This document shows positions 55,586 to 63,031 of a stretch of DNA of 64,000 nucleotides, piece by piece. A model generated the notes under the pieces. The model was not told the origin of the DNA. It worked only from the letters and a program-made list of their open reading frames with translations, and made no database searches. The stretch lies in assembly GCA_027493445.1 (NCBI GenBank), contig JAOSKU010000001.1, forward strand, positions 3,244,822 through 3,308,821. The letters run 5' to 3'. The first letter of the stretch is position 1, and each line of letters opens with the position of its first letter. Source of the stretch: Thermoleophilia bacterium. Lineage in GTDB: Bacteria > Actinomycetota > Thermoleophilia > RBG-16-64-13. The translations under genes were made by a program, and so were the position numbers.

Positions 55586-56961
55586 GAGCTACCATCAAAC
55601 GGTGTGTAAATAGACCAAAGGCGACGTAACCTTCTTCCTGCCAAGGAAAACGCCGGGGAACCCGGCGGGGAAGGAGACATCGCCGTGCAGAAGGATAGAC
55701 GAGATGGCCAAGATGTACCAGCTCCGGAGTGGGCCACCCTGGAGGGGTGGGCCCGCCTGCAGGTACAAGAGTTCCTGCAGAGGCTCCTGGAGGAAGAGGT
55801 GACCGCGCTCCTCGGCCGGCAAAGATCCGAGCGCCGCCGCGAGGTGGACGCGCCCTCAGGGTACCGCAACGGCTACCAGAAGCCCCGGCGCCTCTGCATG
55901 CAGGGGGCACCATCACCGTGCGCCGGCCCCGAGTACGCAACCTGGAGGAGAAGTTCGAGAGCCGCATCCTGCCGCTGTTTCGCCGCCGCACCGAAGAGGT
56001 GGGCCGCCTGCTCCCGGAGCTCTACCTGCACGGCCTGGCCCTGGGGGACTTCGAACTCGCCCTGCGCGGTCTGCTCGGGGAGGGGGCGCCCCTCTCTGCC
56101 TCTTCCATCGCCCGCCTCAAAGCGGATTGGCACACCCAGTACGAGGCCTGGTCACACCGTCTGCTGGGTGACCGGAAGCCGGTCTACCTGTGGGCGGACG
56201 GCATCTACGTGAAGGCCGGCCTGGACAAGGAGAAAGCTGCGCTTCTGGTGGTGATCTGCGCCCATGCCGACGGGCGCAAGGAGGTCCTTGCGCTGACCCC
56301 CGGCTTTCGGGAGTCCCGCGAGAGCTGGGCAGGGGTGTTCCGGGATCTGCGGGATCGTGGTCTCATCCCGCCCCGCTTGGTGCTCGCCGACGGCAACACC
56401 GGGGTGTGGGCGGCGGTCGCTGAGATCTGGCCGGAGGCAGCGGAGCAGCGCTGCTGGAACCACAAGATAGTAAATGTCCTTGATCGCCTCCCCAAGAAGG
56501 TGCAGCCTGAGGCCCGCCAGCTGCTCACCGCCATTCCCTACGCGAGGAGCCGAGCCGAGGCGCAGAAGAGAAGGGACGCCTTCGTGCACCGTTTCGGACA
56601 GTGGTACCCGCAGGCGACAGAGACGCTGCTGAGGGACTTCGAGCGCATGCTCACCTTCTACGACTTTCCCCAGGAGCACTGGCGCCACCTGCGCACCACC
56701 AACCCGGTGGAGAGCCCCTTCTCCGCAGTCAGGTTGCGGACCGGGGCGGCCCGGCGCTTCAAGAAGACCGAGAACGCCACCTGCCTCATCTGGAAGGTGC
56801 TCATGGTGGCCGAGAAGAACTTCCGCCGAGTAAACGCCCCGGAGCTAATGGCCCGGGTGTGGGCCGGAGAGGAGTTCAAAGACGGGCTACCCGTCGTGAC
56901 CCAAGGAACCGAGGAGAAGGTTGCGGCCTGAGGACTTTTACACACCTATTGACAAGGACTC
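55586..56961 (+). mobile_element. IS256-family insertion sequence with 9-bp target duplication
   Basis: The 1376-bp element is bounded by 25-bp imperfect inverted repeats: left GAGCTACCATCAAACGGTGT then GTAAA, right (reverse complement) GAGTCCTTGTCAATAGGTGT then GTAAA, 17 of 25 matching; GTGTAAA is typical of IS256 ends. The 9-bp ACTCGTGAG occurs directly outside both ends (55577-55585 and 56962-56970) as the target-site duplication. It carries one transposase gene. No disrupted host gene is obvious in the joined flanks. Confidence 0.88.
55685..56931 (+). CDS. IS256-family (Mutator-type) transposase (reading frame broken at 55903-55907)
   Basis: Starts at GTG 55685 with WARLQVQEFLQRLLEEEVTA and RREVDAPSGYRNGYQKPRRL, then breaks at a G5 run (55903-55907). 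With one more G it continues GGTITVRRPRVRNLEEKFES to give 415 residues. The DDE residues sit in LWADGIYVKAG, LVLADGNTGVW and TTNPVESPFSAVR. The apparent frameshift is of the same G5 kind seen elsewhere in the window, so the enzyme may be active. Confidence 0.9.
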
Positions 56962-57197
56962 ACTCGTGAGCCGCTTCGGTCAGAGGCCGAGGCCACCCCG
57001 CGATAGCCTTCTGACTGAGACCAGCGAGAAGCCTCCAGAACCTCAAGACGCTCGCGTCCGTCCTGACTATGAGGCCTCGGCAGATTCGTTGCGCGACTGT
57101 TACCCTCCCAAGTAACTGCATTCCATCTGCAAAGCGGCCGTACCTACATCGACCACGAGTCGCCTGAGCCGCTCGCCCATTGACGAACTCACTGCAT

Positions 57198-57213
57198 TGA
57201 GTGAGATTACTCA
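57198..57213 (+). promoter_or_regulatory. inverted repeat before the DUF4143 ATPase gene
   Basis: TGAGT-N6-ACTCA lies 5 bp before the ATG at 57219, with flanking ACTG (57191-57194) and CAGT (57212-57215) extending the symmetry. It may be an operator or a hairpin affecting translation; no clear ribosome-binding site is present between it and the start. Confidence 0.35.
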
Positions 57214-57218
57214 GTGCT

Positions 57219-58432
57219 ATGAGCAAACAGCCCGCACCTGGATTCACCCGCGTCCAGGCGCTCCTGCTGGCCCATAGGCTTGCAGAGCCGCGACGTTACC
57301 TCCAGGTCGTTGCCGGACCCCGGCAGGTCGGTAAGACCACGTTGGTGCTGCAGGCTCTTGCCGGCTGGGGGAACGGGCACGCTACGCCTCGGCTGATGAG
57401 CCGACGCTGCGTGATCGTGCGTGGCTGGCGGCGGAGTGGGAGGCGGCACGGCTGGCGGCGCGCGAGGCGGGCGAGGTGGGGGCCGTTCTGGCGCTGGACG
57501 AGATCCAGAAGGTCCCCGGCTGGTCCGAGACCGTGAAAAGGCTGTGGGATGAGGACACCCGCTTCGGGGTCCCTCTGCGGGTGGTCATCCTAGGGTCGGC
57601 TCCCCTGCTGGTGCAGCGCGGCCTCAGCGAGAGTCTGGCCGGGCGCTTCGAAAGAATCCCGGTGGGGCACTGGTCGCTGGGCGAAATGCGCGAGGCTTTC
57701 GGCTTCACGGTGGAGGAGTATCTCGTTTTTGGAGGCTACCCGGGAGCGGCGCCTCTCATCGGGGACTCGGAGCGCTGGGTCCGTTACGTGCGCGACGCGC
57801 TGATCGAGACGACGATCTCCCGCGACGTGTTGCTGCTGACCCGCGTCGACAAACCCGCGCTTCTGCGCCGGCTGTTCGAACTCGGCTGCCGCTACTCCGG
57901 GCAGGTGCTTTCGTACACAAAGATGCTGGGTCAGCTGCAGGACGCCGGAAACACGACCACACTGGCACGCTACCTGGAGTTGCTGGCCGGCGCGGGGATG
58001 CTGACCGGCCTGCAGAAGTACGCGGGCTCCGCCGCGCGCAGCCGGGGGTCGAGCCCGAAGCTGCAGGTGCTGAACACCGCCCTCATGACGGCTATGCTGG
58101 GGCTAACGCCGGTCGAGGTCCGTGCCCAGCCGGAGCTGTGGGGGCGCATCGTAGAGTCGGCGGTCGGCGCGCATGTAGCGGGGGCGGCGGCTGCCGGCGA
58201 GTGCTCGCTCTATTACTGGCGCGATCGCAACCGTGAGGTGGACTTCGTGGTTGAGAACGGCCGCCAGCTGGTGGCGATCGAGGTGAAATCGGGGCGCCGG
58301 CGCGACGCATTGCCTGGGCTTGAAGCGTTCGTGGCGGCGTTCAAGCCCGGGCGTACTCTGCTTGTGGGCGGGGACGGCCTATCCGTAGAGGAGTTTCTGT
58401 CCCGGCCGGTGAGCCACTGGATCGAGCCATGA
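57219..58432 (+). CDS. AAA ATPase with DUF4143 domain (reading frame broken at 57367-57371)
   Basis: N-terminal P-loop AGPRQVGKTTLVLQALAGWG, then a G5 run at 57367-57371 breaks the frame; adding one G gives the family sequence RARYASADEPTLRDRAWLA. Walker B is LALDEIQKVPGWSETV, followed by LRVVILGSAPLLVQRGLSES and FGFTVEEYLVFGGYPGAAPL. The C-terminal DUF4143 region ends in a PD-(D/E)xK-like YYWRDRNREVDFVVENG and IEVKSG. The corrected length is 404 residues. These ATPases are widespread and of unclear cellular role, often linked to mobile or defence regions. Confidence 0.87.
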
Positions 58433-58439
58433 AGGAGTC

Positions 58440-58559
58440 AAGCATCGACGCCGGCTTTCGGAGCTCGCTTCGGACCGAGGCCTTGGCCCCCAGGCCGCAC
58501 TGGGCGGCGCGATGCTTCGTCCTCGGTCGCGTCCGTAGCGCCGCTACGAGCGCTCCCTG
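58440..58559. repeat. diverged MITE-like repeat interrupted by a group II intron
   Basis: CCGCACTGGGCGGCGC, then CTCGGTCGCGTCCGTAGCG and CTACGAGCGCTCCCTG match the orientation and order of copy B (14780-14860). The match stops exactly after CGCTCCCTG, where copy B would continue CGTCCTAGCC and this locus instead begins GTACGCCCGG. The left terminus is diverged. Confidence 0.6.
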
Positions 58560-59298
58560 GTACGCCCGGCATGGGCAACCACCTAGGGGTGAAAGTCCCC
58601 TGGGGGAGGCGGTGGTGCTAACTCCTAGCCAGAGGCAACGGCGTCGTCGTGAGGCGGGGTCGGAAGGAAGCCTGAAGCAAAACCCTGCACCGAGGAACAC
58701 GAACCGCATAGAAGGCGGGGGCGGCCCGGGTGAGCCGGCAACGCACGGTGAAGCCCGTCACCACCAAGGGGCCGTCAGGTAGATGCGGCGGCGGTAGGGG
58801 GAAAGCGGTTGCTCGTATCCGGGGAGGTCTCCTCGGGTGCCTAAAGATGCCCGGCCACTCATGTTCGCCGGGTAGGAAGTGGACCGTCCCGAAAGGGTCC
58901 TGGGCGGGTGAGGATAGGGTGAGGCCCGAAAGCCCCGCCAAGAGCAGAGTCTCTTCCCGGCGCCGGAAAGACCGGACCTCAACCCCGCCCCGGCTGTTGG
59001 AGTTGCCCCTTCCTCAGCTTCCGCTTCTTCCGCAGAGACGGAGAGGTCGAGGTGAGGCTCGACCTAAAAGCCTATGCGGCGGTGAAGATGCGTCTTCGCC
59101 GCCTGACCAGGCGTAACTGGCGGGTCTTGATGCCGGTGAGGATAGCCGCCCTCAACCGCTTCACCCGGGGCTGGACGGCCTACTTCGCCCTGGCCCACAC
59201 CCCTTCGGTCTTTCAGGGACTCGATGAATGGCTGCGGGGGAGACTTCGGCAGGTACGTTGGGAGGAGTGGAAACGATGGCGCTGCCGGGCACGCAACC
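58560..59298 (+). mobile_element. decayed group II intron (5' ribozyme region plus 3' fragment of its reverse transcriptase)
   Basis: From GTACG at 58560 the sequence has the organisation of a bacterial group II intron 5' region: AGGGGTGAAAGTCCCCTGGG, then GAAGGAAGCCTGAAGCAAAA, and CGAACCGCATAGAAGGCGGG. It is non-coding for about 440 bp. The intron-encoded reverse transcriptase follows only as its C-terminal maturase end; the catalytic RT part and the ribozyme domains V and VI are missing. The right side is cut by a lysC-derived fragment. It cannot splice or move by itself. Confidence 0.72.
59005..59298 (+). pseudogene. group II intron reverse transcriptase/maturase, C-terminal fragment
   Basis: Translation shows FLSFRFFRRDGEVEVRLDLK, then VKMRLRRLTRRNWRVLMPVR and IAALNRFTRGWTAYFALAHT, and SVFQGLDEWLRGRLRQVRWE, ending KRWRCRARNL. 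This is the maturase (X) domain of group II intron proteins. The upstream reverse-transcriptase motifs, including YADD, are absent. The frame then runs into antisense lysC-like sequence. Confidence 0.82.
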
Positions 59299-59372
59299 TC
59301 TGTGTGCTGCTTCTCGATGACGCACGAGATCTTGACGGAGCTGGTGGAGATCATCTCGACGTCTGTAGTACG
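59299..59372 (-). pseudogene. fragment of lysC (ACT domain)
   Basis: About 70 bp match the 3' part of the aspartokinase gene at 60388-60450 with a few changes; the minus-strand translation [20 protein letters not shown] corresponds to [20 protein letters not shown] in the full gene. It abuts the intron remnant directly. It is evidence of a local duplication or recombination. Confidence 0.85.
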
Positions 59373-59635
59373 CTGTGACCACATCGTCATCAAACGACCT
59401 CCACGGTTTCGGTTCGACCGTCTGGTCACACATCCCGCATGGCGCGGTCAACGTCCCTCTTGGCCTTCTTGACGGCGGTGCCGAATGTGGCTCTCACGCT
59501 CCGACGTCGTGATCACCTTGCCTGCTCAACGGTTGGGCGTAGGCTGCAGGCCGAAGTGGCGCGCGGCTCGCGCATGCAAGACGCGCGACACCAGGGGCTG
59601 TCAGGTTCAGCCACGTATCATGCGGTGCCGAAGAC
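59373..59635. other. unassigned stretch after the lysC fragment
   Basis: No gene or RNA is recognised here on either strand. A minus-strand open frame at 59494-59739 has no recognisable domain and overlaps the ParE-like toxin gene. It is probably residual sequence from the rearrangement that joined the intron remnant and lysC fragment. Confidence 0.4.
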
Positions 59636-59926
59636 CTATGTCCGCCAAGTGCGGGTCGCGCCATGAACAAGAGCGAGTACCGCAATGTGGTCCGGACTGA
59701 TCCTGTAGACCAGTCGGTACGGTTTGACCAGCAGCTCACGTATAGTCTGGTCGCCGAACTCGGGAACGACCTGCCCTCGTTCGGCGAACTCGGAAAGCGA
59801 GGCGGCAGCAGCCTTCACCTCTTGCACGAAGGCGGCTGCGTAGGCGACAGAATCTCGGGCGATGTAATCTGCGGCGGATTCCAGGTCGTTCCAGGCAGGA
59901 TCCGTCCAGACTACCTCCCGAGCCAT
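59636..59926 (-). CDS. type II toxin, ParE/RelE family
   Basis: A 96-residue protein from ATG 59926: REVVWTDPAWNDLESAADYI, AAAFVQEVKAAAASLSEFAE, GQVVPEFGDQTIRELLVKPY and the terminal RLVYRISPDHIAVLALVHGA, all typical of ParE/RelE toxins (gyrase poisons or mRNA interferases). The start overlaps the end of the small antitoxin gene by 16 nt, the usual antitoxin-first order. Confidence 0.85.
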   Translation of the reverse strand: MAREVVWTDPAWNDLESAADYIARDSVAYAAAFVQEVKAAAASLSEFAERGQVVPEFGDQTIRELLVKPYRLVYRISPDHIAVLALVHGATRTWRT

Positions 59927-60099
59927 CGAGCCATTCGCCGCTCGGCTTCGGCCTGCGAGATCACCTTGCCTTCGGCCTCCGCATCCAGCCCCTTCTGAAT
60001 CTTCTGCCGGACGTAAATGTGATACTGGATGTCCTCGATGGACGTGTTCTCGGGTAGTTGTTCGAGCAACTCCCGTATTTCTTCCTTGGCTGTCTTCAT
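59911..60099 (-). CDS. antitoxin partner of the ParE-like toxin
   Basis: A 62-residue protein: MKTAKEEIRELLEQLPENTS, IEDIQYHIYVRQKIQKGLDA, then a charged helix KVISQAEAERRMARWLGR. Short proteins of this sort with an IEDIQYH-type segment are regular partners of ParE-like toxins. No DNA-binding fold can be named with certainty. The region 60100-60306 between it and lysC holds nothing recognised. Confidence 0.75.
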   Translation of the reverse strand: MKTAKEEIRELLEQLPENTSIEDIQYHIYVRQKIQKGLDAEAEGKVISQAEAERRMARWLGR

Positions 60100-60306
60100 G
60101 AAAGCCCCAATCCCCCGATGGGAAATAGCTCATTGCATCTGTCCGCGTGTGCCCGCCCGGCGGGCAGTTGGACCAATCTTACATCGCCTTCGGATTCTTG
60201 CCGCTCGTCGGATCGACAATCCTGTGCCCGGGCAACGACATTGGCACTCAGCTACCGGCGAAGCCGGCCGGCCCTGGCGCCTTGCTAGGCCCGTTCGCCG
60301 CCCAGG

Positions 60307-61663
60307 TCAGCGTCCCAGGGTCTCCTCGTGCTCGATCTGCTCGGCTTCGAGGCCAAAGGCCTGGTGCAGGGCCTTCACCGCCTGCTCGGTGTGCTGCTTT
60401 TCGATGACGCACGAGATCTTGATGGAGCTGGTCGAGATCATCTCGATGTTGATGTCGTTTTCGGCCAGCACCTCGAACATCTTGGCGGCCACGCCAGGGT
60501 GGGTCTTCATGCCCGCGCCCACCAGCGAGACCTTGGCCATGTTGTCGTCGGTCTCCAGGCGCTCGAAGCCCAGCTCCTCCTGGAGTCCGCAGAGAAGGGA
60601 GGTGACCGTCAGCACGTCGTCGTCTGCCACCGTGAAGGAGATGTCGGTGGTGCCGCCCTCGGATACGTTCTGGATGATCATGTCCACATTGATGTTGGCT
60701 CCGGCCAGGGCGGTGAACACCCGGGCCGCCACCCCGGGCTTGTCGCAGACGCGGTGCAGCGTCACCTTGGCTTCTTCGAGGGCGTAGGTCACGCCGGAGA
60801 CGATGGCCTGTTCCATGTTCTCCTCTTCCTGAACGATCCAGGTGCCGGGGGCGTCGGTGAAGCTCGAGCGGACGTGGAGGGCCACGCCGTAGCGACGGGC
60901 GAACTCCACGCTGCGCAGCATGAGGACCTTGGCGCCGGTTGCCGCCATCTCGAGCATCTCTTCGTACGAGATGCGCGGGAGCTTGCGGGCCTCGGGAACG
61001 ATGCGGGGGTCGGTAGTGTAGACGCCGTCGACGTCGGTGTAGATCTCGCAGACCTCGGCACCCAGGGCGGCCGCCAAGGCCACGGCGGTGGTGTCGGAGC
61101 CGCCTCGACCCAGGGTGGTGATGTCGTTCGTAATCGTGGAGATGCCCTGGAAGCCGGCCACCAGCACCACCTTGCCCTCGTCCAGGGCCTTCTGCACTCG
61201 GTGAGGTCGGATGTCCAGGATCTTGGCCTTGGTGTGCGCCTGATCGGTGACGATGCCCGCCTGCGAACCGGTGAGCGAGATGGCGTTGTGGCCCAGGTCA
61301 TGGATGGCCATGGCCACCAGGGCGGCCGAGATGCGTTCGCCGGCCGAGAGGAGCATGTCCATCTCGCGGTGGGGCGGATCGTCGGAGATCTCGCGGGCCA
61401 AGGAGATGAGCTCGTCGGTGGTCTCCCCCGAGCCGAGACGACGGCCACTACCGGATGGCCGGCCGCCCGGGTCTCGACGATCCGCCGGGCCACGCGCTTC
61501 ATGCAGGCGGTGTCGGCTACCGACGTCCCCCGAACTTCATCACCACCGTGTTCGTGCGGGCCGGCCGGGGAGCCCTGGCGTCGAGGACGGTTACGTCCAT
61601 ATCGGCGGCATCGGCCCGAGCTGCCGCGGTCTGGGCGTCATTCGGCAGAGGTTCTTCTTTCAT
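60307..61663 (-). CDS. lysC: aspartate kinase (reading frame broken twice, at 61527-61531 and 61425-61429)
   Basis: ATG 61663 follows GGGGAGG. After a 45-residue variable lead, [19 protein letters not shown] is the kinase start; the gap marks a C5 run (G5 coding strand) needing one more G. A second such run breaks [19 protein letters not shown]. The rest is intact: [20 protein letters not shown], the [20 protein letters not shown] site, and two ACT domains (about residues 310-440) including [14 protein letters not shown] and [14 protein letters not shown]. The corrected length is 452 residues. It catalyses the first step from aspartate to lysine, threonine and methionine, with feedback through the ACT domains. 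Confidence 0.93.
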
Positions 61664-61773
61664 CGGTACCTCCCCGAGAAACCCCGGCTTTCAGGCCGGG
61701 GAGGGATAGCGGGTGGCCGGAAGGGCTGCCAGTCTTTACTCTTGCGACGCATGGCCCTATGATGTCCTCCTAT

Positions 61774-62928
61774 ATGAATAAACGCACGGTATCCCTCAAA
61801 CTGCTGACTACGCCTGAACAGGCATCGGCGCTGGCTGCGCTCGCAGCTACCTATGCCCAAGCCTGTTACGCCATCGTTCCCTTCGTCCAAGAGCATCGCT
61901 GCTGGAACCGCGTCGCTCTGCACCACCTGACCTACTACACAGTGCGCGAGCGCTTTCCGGCGCTGGGCAGTCAGATGGTCTGCCAAGCGGTCCACCGGGT
62001 TGCGGACGCCTACAAGACGCTCAAGACCAACCAGGGGATCGCCAAAGACAAGCCGGTCCCCGCGATCGTCTTTCGGCCAACCTCGGTCAACTTCGACAAG
62101 CGCACCTATTCGCTCAAGGGCGATAGGCTCTCGCTGTTCACCCTGGCGGGCCGCATCAAGGTTCCCTTTGCTTCCGGCAAGCACCAGCGCGATCTGTTGG
62201 CGTGCGGCGCCACCAAGGAAGCGCGCCTCGTCCTCCGTAAGGGTGTCTGGTATTTCAACCTGGTCCTCGATCTGCCTGATGCCTCGCCCGCCTCTGGCAG
62301 TGGCGTGCTCGGCGTGGACGTTGGAGAAAACAATCTCGCCGCCACCAGCACTGGCAAGATCTGGGGCGGCGGAAACCTCCGCCACCAGCGGGATATCCAC
62401 CTTGCCCATCGCCGACGCCTTCAGGCCAATGGTAGCCGCGCCGCTAAGCGCAAGCTCAAGGCTATCTCCGGGCGCGAGGAACGGCGTGTCCGCCACGTCA
62501 ACCACGAGACCAGCAAAGCCATCGTCCAAGAGGCGCTTCGCGTCGGTGCAAGCGAAATCCGCCTGGAAGACCTGACCGACATCCGGGCCAACATCAAGGC
62601 CGGAAAGCGGGTTAGGACAAGGCTGCACCGTTGGGCCTTCCGGCAGTTGCAGGACTTTGTCTCCTACAAGGCCGAAGCGGGCGGGCTGCGCGTGGTCTTC
62701 GTGGAACCGGCCTACACGAGCCAGACGTGTTCGGCTTGCGGGGCGATCGGAAACCGGGAGCGGCATCGCTTCTCCTGTGCGTGCGGAACACGGCTGCACG
62801 CGGACGTGAATGCGTCCAAGAACATTGCCGGGTTTGCCAAGCCTATCGGTTCGGCAAGGGCTGTTGTAAACCAGCCTAAATTCGCGCATCAGGTCCGTCC
62901 TGTTGCAGTGGAAAGCTCTGCCCGTTAG
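61774..62928 (+). CDS. tnpB: TnpB, RNA-guided nuclease of an IS605-group element
   Basis: A 384-residue TnpB from ATG 61774 (ATGs at 61759 and 61762 are alternatives). RuvC motifs are complete: GVDVGENN (first Asp), IRLEDLTDIR (Glu) and HADVNASKNI (last Asp); the zinc finger is CSACG with SCACG. The N-terminal helical part starts NKRTVSLKLLTTPEQASALA. TnpB proteins cut DNA guided by an RNA made from the element's right end and promote retention of the element. The frame appears intact and the enzyme potentially active. Confidence 0.92.
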   Translation: MNKRTVSLKLLTTPEQASALAALAATYAQACYAIVPFVQEHRCWNRVALHHLTYYTVRERFPALGSQMVCQAVHRVADAYKTLKTNQGIAKDKPVPAIVFRPTSVNFDKRTYSLKGDRLSLFTLAGRIKVPFASGKHQRDLLACGATKEARLVLRKGVWYFNLVLDLPDASPASGSGVLGVDVGENNLAATSTGKIWGGGNLRHQRDIHLAHRRRLQANGSRAAKRKLKAISGREERRVRHVNHETSKAIVQEALRVGASEIRLEDLTDIRANIKAGKRVRTRLHRWAFRQLQDFVSYKAEAGGLRVVFVEPAYTSQTCSACGAIGNRERHRFSCACGTRLHADVNASKNIAGFAKPIGSARAVVNQPKFAHQVRPVAVESSAR

Positions 62929-62950
62929 GGCGGGGTTGTTTACGGGATCA
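62800..62950 (+). ncRNA. possible omega RNA overlapping the tnpB 3' end
   Basis: In TnpB elements the guide RNA scaffold covers the last part of tnpB and the right end, with the guide taken from the flank. Here the right-end hairpin GCCCGTTAGGGC overlaps the tnpB stop codon as expected. Placement is by analogy; the exact 5' end cannot be set from sequence. Confidence 0.35.
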
Positions 62951-63031
62951 GGCGACAAACGTTCAACCTTCGTCCAGACGCTGACGATACACTGACACGA
63001 ATACCGAATCTTACCGGACGATAGGGGAGTT

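Larger units (their letters stand above)
61680..62950 (+). mobile_element. IS200/IS605-group element carrying only tnpB (IS1341-like)
   Basis: A hairpin CCCCGGC-TTTCA-GGCCGGGG (61683-61702) marks the left side, and GCCCGTTAGGGCGGGG (about 62921-62936), overlapping the end of tnpB, marks the right end. No tnpA transposase is present, so it depends on a helper. The left end sits about 20 bp upstream of the lysC start codon, so it lies in or beside the lysC promoter region. Exact ends are not fixed because these elements leave no target duplication. Confidence 0.65.

Noticed and set aside
60328..61773. Plus-strand open frame running through lysC into tnpB, suggesting an 866-residue protein
   Set aside because: The first part is the antisense of lysC with no known domain; TnpB proper starts at about 61774.
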